Positions 46,332-57,700 of a stretch of 64,000 bases of DNA are shown piece after piece. This DNA is from Castanea sativa (lineage: Eukaryota > Streptophyta > Magnoliopsida > Fagales > Fagaceae): positions 11,614,945-11,678,944 of the forward strand of contig NC_134015.1 in the NCBI RefSeq assembly GCF_040712315.1. Reading direction: 5' to 3'. Under the pieces are notes generated by a model. The model had not been told where the DNA came from. It worked only from the letters and a program-made list of their open reading frames with translations, and did not search any database. Both the position numbers and the translations under genes were made by a program. How positions within the stretch are numbered: position 1 is the stretch's first letter; each line of letters starts with the position of its first letter.

Positions 46332-48470
46332 ATGCCCAAAAAGGCCAAATACACTCATAACATACCAAGGTATGAGATGGCAAGATTGGATAAAATGAGG
46401 CAAAACCAAGAGAGAATTGATGCTTTGGGATTGAAGCACATCTCAACTTCTCTAACGGATACTGCTCAGTCCTATTGTGCAAAAGGGAAAAGAAGTAGAG
46501 CTAGTGTTGTGGTAGATGATGATTATGTACCACCTATTAGTGACGATGACAATGATGATGAGTCATCTAATTCTGTAATCCATAAGGTACAATAGATGTT
46601 CCATAGGATATAATAGATGATAATAATGTTATTGTTCCATTACTTGTAATAACTTTGTTGTTTCATTATATGTATGTTTGTTAGTTACAGATGACACCAG
46701 GACGACTTACACGCTCACGAGGTGAGGCATCTATCCCGGTGGTTCAATCTACGGTCCAATCTACGGAAACACCTCCTGAAGCAAATCCTCCCATCCAAAG
46801 TTCTTCTAGTGCGGAGGCGCAGACTATTGGCGCATTAACTAGCACGACTGGTAATTACATAGAACATACTTAATTACAACTACACCCTGTTTTTACTATT
46901 GAGATTATACTTCACTTAATTTAGTTATAATATACATGGAATGTATAATTTTTTAACATTAATAATGTTTAAATAGGATCCGCTAGCAGAAATACCCATG
47001 AAACAACACGTGGTATAGCAGTACGGGCACTTGTTGAAAAAAATTGTAAGTTGCCAGTACGTATAGCTGCAGAATATGATGCTCCTGTTGGGAAGAATGC
47101 GTGCAAGCTTGTCAATCAAATTGGCTTACAAGTGCGAAGTAATTTGTCCAGTTACAACGTGAAAAATTGGAAAAATGTTGATGCTGCTACTAGAGATGTG
47201 GTGCTTCAAAATATTGCGGTAAATTTACATTGATAACGTCTAACTCGTCTTTGTTGTCATTAAGCATATTAAATTCATATAATAGTATTTTTATAATACA
47301 TATACACTTCATTTTACAGGATCAGTTTGAGCTACTAGGGGATTCCAACTTGGTAACGAAAACATTAAATACAAAATGTGGAAGATTATTGAGTTCTAGC
47401 TCCTACAAGTTGCATCAAGCTTATAAAAAGCTCATATAATCTCATGGTGTTGACTATGCAAGAAGCCACCCGCCAAAGAATGCCAAACTTGAGTTGTGGA
47501 CTGAACTAATTGATAAGAGATGGACCAATAAGTATTGGCTGGTAAATTATTTATGCATATATTATTATTATCCAATGTTTACTATATTATGTTGTAAACT
47601 AATTAGATTAATACTTAGATAAAGTAAATATATACTGTTTTGTTCATGATCTAATAGATATCTTGAATGTTGTTTATTAGGAAAAATCAATAAAGAACTC
47701 TGAAAATAGGAAGAAAACTTCAGGCAAACATAGATACAGGACAAAGGCACTTGCTGTTAGGGTTGATGAGGAGGTGCGTATTTTTTCATTTTTCTTAAAC
47801 TTTTGTATATTACATGTTGTGATTAATTAAGTATAACTATTTAACACTTGAATGTTAATTAATCAGACAAATAGTAATGATGGTCAAGTTCCTGAATTGG
47901 CAAAAATCTTCAAAGATGTTCATTTCAATCCAAATACTAATATGTGGATACACCATGAGGATGAAGCGACATATGTATGTATATCATTCCATCCTTATCA
48001 TTCCATCTCTATCATGATTGTAAAACTATAACATATGTATTATTAATGTTGTGATTGTTTGTTTGTTTCTCTTTTTCAAATGATAGGAAAATATTCTCAA
48101 AGTGCAAGAGGATCATTGTCAAGATCCTAATGCAATTCCCCTTACACAAGAGGAGATCTCAAACTTGGTTTTTAAGAAGAAGTCCGGTATTGTAAAAGGA
48201 CTTGGCATGAGACCTTCCTCTTCTCTAGTAACCACCGCCTCATCTAATTCCTCGGTAGAGTATATTCAACGGTTAGAAAATGAGATCATTGAGCTCAAAG
48301 AGGCAAGAGCTAGGGACCAAGAGGAGCGAGCTAGGGACCAAGAGGCACGAGCTAGGGACCAAGAGGCACGAGCTAAGCAAGAAGAGGTCCAAAAGAATAT
48401 TCTTAACTTTTTAAGGAGAAATGGTTATGATGACGCTCTTACCTATGGGGGTGATTCAACTTCAAGTTAA
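46332..48470 (+). pseudogene. Transposase_24 (Ptta/En/Spm) type second CACTA gene
   Basis: Model: 46332-46586, 46691-46850, 46977-47218, 47320-47541, 47681-47773, 47867-47974, 48087-48470, all GT-AG and in phase, 488 codons. One in-frame TAA at 47437-47439 splits the central domain. The N terminus is basic and acidic (KAKYTHNIPRYEMARLDKM; DDDNDDESS). The middle has SYNVKNWKNVDAATRDVV and RWTNKYWL, typical of plant Ptta/En/Spm proteins. The C terminus is a coiled coil with the heptad RARDQEE/RARDQEA repeated three times plus a fourth partial copy, from a 21-bp tandem repeat near 48306-48375. In En/Spm the equivalent protein binds subterminal motifs and brings the ends together; that role is inferred here. 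Confidence 0.8.
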
Positions 48471-49431
48471 AACATGTTTTGGTTAGTACTTTCTTCTAGC
48501 AATTGACCCACATTACATGGTGTGACTACTCTTAATGTATTATTAGAAATGTTTCTCCTAACATAATTAATGTTTTTACTTTATGATTTTAATGTAGTAT
48601 TGGTTTTATATTTGTGCAGATTTCTTATTGGTGGTTTTAAGGAGATTTACTTTTGGCATTACTTGAAGACATATGAGGACATTTTCCGTTTGTTCTAATT
48701 ATATTATGCTACACTTTTTATATTGTTATAAAACATCTTGAGTTATTTTATATGTTGAAAACAATTATTGTATGGAAGGAGTTTGAATTAGATATTTGTT
48801 TTATTTTTTACTTGTGGAATGTATGGATATTTTTTTATAAATGTGTTGTTGAAATAAATGTATTATTCAAATGTGAGGTTTTAGTAATGTAATAACAGGT
48901 TACAGGTTAATATCAAAACCATGAAAAAAATAAAAACAGAAAATAAATTTTAATGACGAAATATTTCGTCACTAAATGTAACAAAATTTTGTAAGAAATA
49001 GTTTTAGTGACGAAAATTTTCATCACTATATGTGCTTGGATTTTCTTAAAAATAGTTTTAGTGACGAACTTTTTCATCACTATATGTACCCAATAAATAG
49101 TTTTAGTGACGAAATTATTCGTCACTAGATATGATTTAATAAACTAAAGTGTTTTTAGTGACGAAATATTTTCGTCACTGAATGGTGTTTTTAGTGAGGA
49201 AAACATTTAGTGACGAAACATTTTCGTCTCTAAAAGTTAAAAAAAAAAAAAATCAAATCGGACTTTTAGTGACGAAATTTTTCGTCACCAAAACTTTTAG
49301 TGATGGGGTTTCAGCGACAAAATGAATTTGTCACTAAAAGTCCAATTTCGTCACTAAAGGTTCTTAGTGACGAAATACTGGAATTTTAGTGACGAATTTT
49401 TTCGTCACTGAAAATACATTTTGTTGTAGTG
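48471..49431. repeat. CACTA 3' untranslated and right subterminal zone
   Basis: After the stop codon about 470 bp of AT-rich sequence leads into 48945-49431, where TTTTAGTGACGAAA-type motifs recur roughly every 30-50 bp in both orientations up to the right terminus. Some copies have CATCACT in place of CGTCACT, as expected from loss of methylated CpG. Confidence 0.85.
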
Positions 49432-49896
49432 AAATTTCAGCCAGAATGCCGATACAGGCCGAATTTTGGAACAGAATAGAATAGTGTGGTTACCTATATC
49501 GGAACGAAAAAATTCCGACTGGAACAGAACGGTATTTAAAACATTGATCCTGTACTGTGTTTGAAGAAATATATGAAATAAGGAGGAAGATGACGAAGAG
49601 GGAGATGGGATTATTTTGGTTTTTTTTTTTTTTGAGAAACTTTTGGTTTGGGTTTGTGCTCATGTTTATTGTTTTGGTTTGGTTTTGGATTGTGCTGCGC
49701 TTGTAATATAGAGGAAGATGGGAGGGGAAAGAGTTGATCAGGTTTTTAAAATGAAGGAGAAGGAGTATCGGGAAGAAATAGTGAGAAATAGTTATTAAAA
49801 TCAGAAATTTTGTTTTATAATGCTGATGTTTTAAAAATAATGATGACATGGAAAATTGTGGAAGCTTCAGAGGTTTTGGTTTTATATATATATAGA

Positions 49897-50960
49897 TAAT
49901 TATGGCCCATAAAATTCGTTCATATGTTTTTTTTAGTAAAAGGGTTATGTTAACTGGTGCTTTTAGAATAATTGTTAATAAACCATATCAAGAAAATTTT
50001 AATATTATTTTTATGAAAAATATAAAAAAAAAACTGTCAAAAAAATAATTATTTTATCATTTTTCATTAAATTTTTCTAAAAATAGTTTCTAAACCAATA
50101 TTCTCAAGATTGACATTCGTTAACATTTCCATTAATAAAATAATTAATTTGCAATGGCCTTTCACATTTATTGCAACGGCTAAGCACATTAAAGTTTGTA
50201 CACTCCTTTCTTCTCAAAAAAAGGGTTATACACTCACTACGGGCTGAACAGATGCATAGTTTTTCTTTATGGTCATGGCCCTTCACATTAAAGTTTCCTG
50301 CATTAGACAGATGGTGTATTCCAAAGTCATAACATAAATGATGTTGCATAGTCAGTGTGATGCGGAGATATATATATATATTCTTTTTCATTACAATGTT
50401 GATCCATATCTTCTACACTATATTTTAATTTAATCCCTAGCATTCCAATTGTGTCAATTTGATCTCTAATTTTTTAGCGCTGTGCTAATTTAATCCATGT
50501 TGTTATCTCTTAGATGAAAAAAGCCAATGTGTCAAATGGAATAATAAAATAATTATCATTTTTACTACATCAATGATCAACTATATTGCCACGTTAGATT
50601 AAAAAAAAAACTAAGATATGTGAAATCCCACCAACCAAACCCATCAGCCATCTCCATCTCCTCTCCCTAAAATTAAAATTCCTAACAACGGACACATGAG
50701 AAAATTGACAATATGTAACTAGAGCAATAAAATAAAAGTTCAAAATACCAAATCAAAGAGGGATCCATTAATTGTTCTGGTCCACTGATAAAAATCGGTA
50801 TTCAAAGTCCTAACTCCTAACTACTATAAGTTCCACTAATAATCTTGGAAAATATGTGGACACAAAAAAGCAACTAAGCTCCTCTTGAAGATATAAGATC
50901 AGAGGAAATAAAACTATCACCAAATCAACACATAGTCCAGAGGAAATAAATAAAGAAAAG
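49897..50960. other. No gene recognised
   Basis: AT-rich DNA between the Helitron and the duplicated block around relic D. A minus-strand open stretch at 50104-50391 has no recognisable domain and no codon-like pattern that would convince me it is real. Confidence 0.4.
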
Positions 50961-50969
50961 AAAAAAAAA

Positions 50970-51212
50970 ATCATAAAAGCACAGTCATTCTTCCAAAGAG
51001 AGAGAACAGATAAAGTAAATGGTATTTATAGGAACAACATTCACCAATTTCAATTAAAGTTGATCTATGAACTTTTTCAACAAATTAGACTTGCGAACAT
51101 AGTCTAAACTTTAACTAAAGTGGACAAAATATGGTTGTCCTCCCATGTCCCAAGAATTTTAGTTTTGTTGATTTGAATACCAATAATTGTACTTACAACA
51201 TAGCCACTACAA
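50970..51212. repeat. Segment duplicated from 4424-4657 (intron 1 side of gene A)
   Basis: The two stretches share CAGTCATTCTTCCAAAGAGAGAGAACAGATAAAGT and ACAAAATATGGTTGTCC-like runs in the same order, with small differences; each shared run is part of a continuous alignment. The similarity stops at the exon 1 donor, where this copy has about 155 bp of unrelated, MITE-like sequence (51213-51367) containing two CATGGTAG repeats. Confidence 0.85.
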
Positions 51213-51367
51213 AATAAGAATAATTCTTAAATACTTTCGAAGCACGGAAAATAGTGTCTCTTCTTTCACATTCATGGTAGAGTTCACTTATTTAATTCAT
51301 GGTAGGGTCCACCATGAACATAAAAAAATGGAATACCATTTCTCAATATTTGAGAGTACCTAATTAT

Positions 51368-51705
51368 GAATTTTCCAGCAAAGGAACTGCAAGCGACCGC
51401 AAAGACAAAGGTGCTGGTAACGAGAATAACTGTGGCACTGGAATCACTAGGCCTAACAGCAGCACTAGCACTGCTCCTATTACCAATGTCACTGCCACCA
51501 TGGTTATTGCTATTGCTTATATTTTCACACTCTTGTTTTACAAATAGGGACTTTGTCACTATGAAGCACGGGTGCGTTTCGGGACTCGGGTGCGGGTGCG
51601 GGACTCGGCAATTTTTGAAAAAGGTGGGTGCAGGTGCGGCGGGACTGAGCAAGCATAGTGGAAAAAAGAATTCTCCATATTTGCTTTCTTGGAATACAGA
51701 CTGAG
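51368..51705 (-). pseudogene. ESL relic D: exon 1 only
   Basis: On the minus strand the segment encodes NISNSNNHGG...AAVRPSDSSATVILVTSTFVFAVACSSFAG, the counterpart of gene A exon 1 (SSATVILVISTFVVACSTFTG). The start region is broken: about 85 bp of GC-rich sequence (51563-51647, GGGTGCGGGTGCGGG style) replaces the MEDE...LxxxLL segment, and a block of about 60 bp containing GACTGAGCAAGCATAGTG is tandemly duplicated just upstream. The exon-intron border is also interrupted. No further exons follow to the left. It lies upstream in the cluster at the position gene A holds relative to gene B. Confidence 0.8.
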
Positions 51706-52419
51706 CAAGCATAGTGAAAAAAAATTCTCTTTGTATGTGTCTGTGGCACCAGAGAGATTCTGACATTAAAAGAATGATTATTGAGAGAGATATTTGTCAT
51801 GTGCTCTTATTGAATGTTAATAATTAATACCTGTAAATATCAAGCTTGTAACTTTATAAAAATAGGAAACAAAATAATTATTCTGCTTCTCATGTGAGAG
51901 GAGAAGTATTACTCACAGAAAATTGCAAATTTGTATTCAAGTGATGTCTTTATACTAATGCTATCAGTACCATTTCGGTGGGTGTTCCAAATTTGTTAAT
52001 GGTACAAGATGATTAATTGAAAATACTGTTAATTTTTATATTGTCATTTCAGTCAAAAAGGCATTCCTTGGTATGGAAACTGCATAATTACAAGTTTGGA
52101 GTGTAAATTTTAAAAAATAAAGTTGTGGAAGTGTCATATTGACACATCCTTTTCATGGCTTGCTCATATGTTCAAGTGGCAGTTTTGTTAGGTGACCATG
52201 TATTTAATAGGTGCAATAGTTAGGTAAGCATGCATATCCGGCTCCTTTAAAAGCATTGATTTCTCCACATGCATACCTGATACCTAATTACATCTACATA
52301 CCATTACTAAGTTGCCCTCACACTTACAACTGTTATATATCAAAATTGAAATTCCTTGGCCTCAATTAAGTCACTGCAAGCAAACACACTCAGCAATCAG
52401 CATGTTTGAAGTAACAACT

Positions 52420-52642
52420 GAGTCCAAATCTTCTGTCCCACTTTTTCTGCTTCACTCTATACTCCACCAATAAAAACTTGCCACGTGTTTACCTAATTAA
52501 TTAAATACTACTATTATTGACTTATTTAATGCTACCGTTATTAATTAATAGTAGTATTTAATTAATTAGGTGAACACGTGGCAAGTTTTTATTGGTGGAG
52601 TATAGAGTGGAGCAGGAAAAGTGGGATAGAAGATTTGGACTC
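52420..52642. mobile_element. Foldback MITE, Mutator-like (223 bp)
   Basis: Nearly the whole element is an inverted repeat: GAGTCCAAATCTTCTGTCCC on the left against GAGTCCAAATCTTCTATCCC from the right, with arms of about 100 bp meeting around 52530. A perfect 9-bp duplication GTAACAACT (52411-52419 and 52643-52651) points to the Mutator superfamily. The duplicated site near 5250 reads GAAGTAACCTCTTATTTAAG without it. No coding capacity; a transcript would form a long hairpin. Confidence 0.9.
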
Positions 52643-53077
52643 GTAACAACTATTTAAGAGCAATTACAAGCTACAAATTATGTACAAAGCTCATTAGTAA
52701 TCTGTACGAAATGCACAATGACTGTCGTTACTTTGTGTGATATGTGTCTTTATAGTGGAACTCAGAAATCATTTTAGTTAGATTCAATGGTATGTATAAT
52801 CAATTTCCATTTGAAGCAACTAAAGCAAGAGGCAAATTGATGAAAACAGAGAGGAATTGATGAGTTCAGACCTGTGGGCAAAGTCCTTTATTATTAAGGA
52901 AGAAGTAAGAATGATGGTTTACCAAGTATCTAAGCTGAAAAATTATTGTTATAGACCCCTACGTGATTAACAATATGGAAATAACAAATTTATTGATTAA
53001 TTACATAAAATAAAGGTATACCAGCAGATTATATGTATATAAAATAAATAAAATCAACACTGAAAAGTAATAAAAAT

Positions 53078-53395
53078 AGTAACACAAAGAATGATCACGA
53101 AGCCAAAACCTGAGGAGAACATCTCCAAAGGAAAAAACCATTGCAGGAGCAAAGACAATCCCATAATAAAAAAAAATCCACTACTAAGGATTTACAATAG
53201 TCTTACAAAACCTTTGCAAAGTGCAAGCCTCTATATAATAAGAATAGTAACACAGAAAATGATCATGAAGCCAAAACCTAAGGAGAACACCTCTAAAGGA
53301 AAAAGCATTAGGGGCAAAAACAATTCCATAGAAAATCTACTAGTAACTAATAAGGAGTTACATTAGTCAACAACTTACAAAACCTTTGCAAACCT
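53078..53395. repeat. Imperfect tandem duplication of about 165 bp
   Basis: GTAACACAAAGAATGATCACG (near 53080) and GTAACACAGAAAATGATCATG (near 53247) each start a unit with GAAGCCAAAACCT, AGGAGAACA and TTACAAAACCTTTGCAAA. Units differ by small indels. The sequence is absent from the matching part of the A-B intergenic region. No gene is evident. Confidence 0.75.
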
Positions 53396-54786
53396 CTATA
53401 CTCTATGTAATTTATGCAAACATCCTGTTGACCTTCCTACCTCAGAAACCCTAAAACTTCTTGGTAATAGAATATGCATTTTATCAAGCACTTGGCATGG
53501 GTTTTTTTGTGATCCTAGCTAAGACATAGGGATAGTAAACAAGATCAAGAACAAGGTTGGAAGCTAAAGCATAGGCTCACTCTAATCTCTTTAAATACAG
53601 CTTAGGAGCTAGACTAAAATGGCTTCAGCACCTATGAAATCCCAAAGCCCTTTGTGTGTTTTGTAGTGTTTAGCTCAGGAGCAGTCTCTCTCTGCCTCTT
53701 CACTTACAGCTTCAGCTAAAGAAACCAGAACCCCAATACCCTTTTGTGAAAATTAGTTCAGCAAATGGCATGGAAGATTTCATTGTGGTGAAGTTGGCTA
53801 TGCAAAGCTCCTAAAGAGGTAAGCTTGTATTTCTCCAAGTCTGTTGTGTAATCTCAAGCTGTGTAATAAAACTTAATTAGAAGATTACTGTAACTTGATG
53901 TTTATAGTGTGGGTGTAGGCCTAGTGTCAACCATGTAAATCTTGTGTGTGCACTGTGTATCAGTTTATGACTTCTATGTGTTTGATAATTTGTCTCTTAG
54001 ATTCCATATTAGATATCTTGCTAGCTTAGTCTTGGTATTTGTTGAGTTTAACTTCCGTTACCTTTGTGTTGATAAATTCACACTTGGTTGACAATATTGA
54101 GGGAGACTTTGGTCTCACCAAGAAGTGGGTGGCTTTTCCCAACAAAAACAAACTTAGAACGGCTTGATCAAGTGGGCCAAAGGCATACTACAAGCGATAT
54201 CTCTGAGAGTCTGGATATTGTTCATGGCTGATTGGCTCGCTCGATCAGGGCTTGCTCTCATTCGAGCGATAATCTTCAGTTTCTAAATTTCAGAGTTTTT
54301 TGTTTCACAGAATGATTAAGGAATGCAGATCCATTCCAAATACCCTGTCATGGTAAATTGTCAATTTAAATACTAACACTAGCTATTCTAGGAGCTAGAG
54401 TTATAATTGATAGGCATTATCAACTGCTCTGATCCTTCATTGAATTACTTAGCAAGAAAGCAAGTGGTAACTGTGGTATGCAGAAATCGTGGGAGAAAGA
54501 CCAAATTGGTGGTAACTTTCATTTTATAATTTTTAGCATATCAAAGCAGCCATCCATAAGGCTAGGTGCACGAAGAATGGGACCACACCATGTTCATAAC
54601 CAAATGCCACAGACAGCATTAGAAAGGGCTCACATGATCCTAATCTTTCATTAAATATTATTAGAATATTTCTCCATAATCTTGAATTTGTTATTAGATT
54701 TATTGATGCTGAGTAGTTTGCTTCATACATGTCACTAGGGTAACTACCATACCCTTCGCTGCTTGCTGCTTGCTGCTTGGTGATTC
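53396..54786. other. 3' flank of gene C, similar to the 3' flank of gene B
   Basis: 53770-54400 aligns with 5640-6650 once the TRIM is removed from the latter. From about 54530 to 54786 it matches 6890-7150, including GCCACAGACAGCATTAGAAAGGGCTCACA-type wording. No gene is seen; it should include the 3' untranslated region of gene C. Confidence 0.65.
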
Positions 54787-57700
54787 TTATTGCAGATTAT
54801 GAGTGAGTGATGCTTGTATTTCTTCTAAAGCTCGCCATCTAGTCTCAGGTACCAGTTTTGCAGTGAACAAAACACCCAAACCCGACATGCTTGCATATAA
54901 GAAAAATGTTCCTGAAATATCATGCATAAAATATCAATCATCATGTACTACGTACAAGAATGCTTAGGAGAGTGACAGTATACATGAGAAAGAAACAGCT
55001 GCAAAGAAGCCAACAAAAATGGAGACAAGGACGCATCACCTGCTGAGCTCCATTCTACTAGAAAGTTAAATGTGTATGAAACAAGCCAGGAACAAAACCA
55101 ATTGACCAAATTGCAAATGCTTCCAGCAGAACCCTTTACATTTATGGGAAATATCTGAAAGGGATAAAGAGAAAAATCATTTAACAGGAGCTACACTGTA
55201 ATTGCTACAGAGTTATTAATCAAAAAAGTTCTCACCTCTGATATTATAATCCATGGTATTGCTCCAACACCCAATGAATAAGATGCCTTAAAAACCTGAA
55301 TTCAGAAACCAAGTAATTCAATTATACAGATCTGAAATAGCAGGAAAAGTGAAGGCAAAAAAAAAAAGGATGGGGCGGGCGGGGGGGGGGGGGGGTGTTT
55401 AAATTCATGAACCAAGTAGTTTAATGAACTTGAATGAAATCATTCCAAACTCATTACACTAATGGAAAAAGGATCAATTGTTTTTTACCTTGTCCTCATC
55501 ATCCATATTCTATAGTGACAAGAAAGTATACAAATATGATAATTACAATTGCATTACCAATATGCCCGAAAGCACCAAAGTAGGAGTGGCTTCAGTCCAC
55601 CAGTTAAGGCTCTGCTCGTGGAAACTTTAAGTTTATAATTAGTAATTCATCAACAATAGACACCACACTTAAGAACCAACCTGTCCCCTTAATAAAAAGA
55701 TACAGATGCATTTAAATTCTATGTTAAAGAACCTGCAATAAGAATGATAGTCCTGTAAGGACGCAACCTAAGCATTCCCCGGTCGCAGAAATCTGCAAAC
55801 GTTATTGCAAAGTTTAGAATCAACTCTTTCATCAACTATGTTTTAAACTTTGGACATTGTTTTGTATTCTAACCATCAATAGTGTCCGTCTTCCAAATTT
55901 TTCTATCAAGATTGATCCCAAAGCAATTGCTGGAATCTGCACAGAAAATCTGCAATATCTGATTATGCACTAAAGGGGATCACAACATTTTAGTTACACC
56001 AAAAAGATTTAGAACCACCTCAGGAATGGATACCACTATAAACCCAATAATACTTGGCACACCTGTCATAAACCCAAAATTGTATAATCAAATATCAATT
56101 CAATGCCGTTCACATTTGTCTATCATAGAAAGCATCATTGTAGTAGGCATTATTTACCAGCCAATTCAAAAATTTCGTCCATATAAAATGCAAATCCATT
56201 GAGCCCTCCAAATTGTTGCAGTACCATTAGTCCAATTCCAACCTATATCAAGTTTGAGTCATAAAAATTGATAACAAATCCATGTAGCAGAAATGGAGCA
56301 ACTTTGAGATGACTCTTTAAAGCTTACAATGAGTTGATAAGCATATTTCTGCTGAAACAAATGAAGGATTTTATCTTCTGAGATCTGTTGGATGTTTTCA
56401 GTATAATCCTGTCATACAATAAAACCTTTCTTCAATTTCTTGCTTCAACTCTACATATATAGTTAATGATTCCTTTCTTAGTTAAAATGAAGTTAATGTG
56501 TTACTTTGATATCAGCAGCCTCTTCAGAAGTATTAACATTCTTTCCCCTAAGGCGTTGTAGTGCAGCTTCAAACTCTTTTTCTTGGCCAATCTTTGCCTG
56601 CAGCCATTTAGCTAAATATTTGGAGCACATTTGGTGGGAACATATTTTTAACTTCAAAAGTTTCATTGAATTTGGTGTGAACATATTATAACTCAATATG
56701 CATTAGATATAAACTAACTAAAAATTAAAATTCACTGAGCAACATATAATAATATAAACACCAACAAACTCTAAAATTGCACTCACCAGCCATCTAGGGG
56801 ACTCTGGAATGAAGAATAGACCAAAAAGTAGTAATAAACTTGGAATAGCTCCTAGGGAAAAAGAAGAAGAAGATCATAACTATTATGGAACTATATTATT
56901 GGAATATAGTGTAATAGAAGGTACTAGAAGCTACCTATTAGAGCCAAGGCACGCCAGTTGACGACAGAACCAATCAGATATGCAACTGTTACACTAAACG
57001 GTATCATTGCCTGTAGAATGGACAAGAAGGAGCCACATAAGGAAAAAGTACATTTTGAAGCTAACATTATTGTAAGGATAATTTACCATGGTGACTGATG
57101 TAAATCCTCCCCTAAGATTCTTGGGTGTAATTTCTGATAGGTAAGTAGGTGCCTGTTAAGAAATAGAATTCAAATTTCATTATCTATCATATGTACCATA
57201 AGTTAGTGCAATTTAAAGTCTAAAATCTTACAACGTTTACCACATAACAAGTCAGTCCAAATCCAAATCCCAAAGATAGTCTTCCAAGGTCGAGCAACCA
57301 AGCACCCTTTCAACAAGTACTGAACATTTAGTAAATGGGTTGAAAGCAAACAATATGATATATGATTTTAACTAACAAATATAATATTGTTTTCCAAGAC
57401 TCTTTTTGCCATTTTGGAAGTCCTATCTAATTTTTGGAAATTTATTATATTATATTCAAATAGAAAACATGTACTGATTATGGTTTCCTTTTTGTAGAAG
57501 TGGCAATTGCTGGTAGTTTTACATTGAAACAAGAAACTCTGCTCAGAACCATAAAAGACCCAAAAGTTCCTGCATTTCTGCCTGGGCACCAGCTCTGCAG
57601 ATGGAAGTGGGGGGAGAAAAGAGGAAAAGTGGGCAGGTAAAATTTGAACTTCATTTTGAATAGCTTATATTCCTTGAAGACTACATGGTGAGAGACCATA

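Larger units (their letters stand above)
38006..49431 (+). mobile_element. Structurally complete CACTA (En/Spm) transposon, 11.4 kb
   Basis: Termini are CACTACAACAAAATGTATTT (left) and, from the right, CACTACAACAAAATGTATTT; both sides are flanked by AAA (38003-38005 and 49432-49434), the 3-bp duplication of the superfamily. Subterminal zones 38006-38410 and 48945-49431 are dense in TTTAGTGACGAAA in both orientations. Inside, plus strand: a leader with CT microsatellite (38616-38651), a captured-looking short ORF (40009), a 202-bp tandem array, a TNP2-type transposase gene and a Transposase_24-type gene. Both genes carry premature stops, so this copy is probably not autonomous now, but it could still be moved in trans. 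Confidence 0.95.
37470..49896 (-). mobile_element. Small Helitron (about 1 kb) split by a CACTA element
   Basis: On the minus strand the 3' end reads CCCGTTTATCACACGGG (hairpin, 37497-37481) then TTAGCGACTAA followed by host T: a CTRR terminus 10 bp after a stem-loop. The 5' end at 49896 reads A|TCTATATATATATAAAACC. Helitrons start with TC, end CTRR and insert between A and T, and all three hold here. Leaving out the CACTA element (38006-49431) and its AAA duplication, the Helitron is 998 bp with no RepHel protein, so it is non-autonomous. The AT-rich 5' terminus gives the weaker end. Confidence 0.75.

Noticed and set aside
50104..50391. 95-codon minus-strand ORF with several cysteines
   Set aside because: No recognisable zinc-finger spacing or family resemblance; sits in AT-rich DNA with no supporting context.
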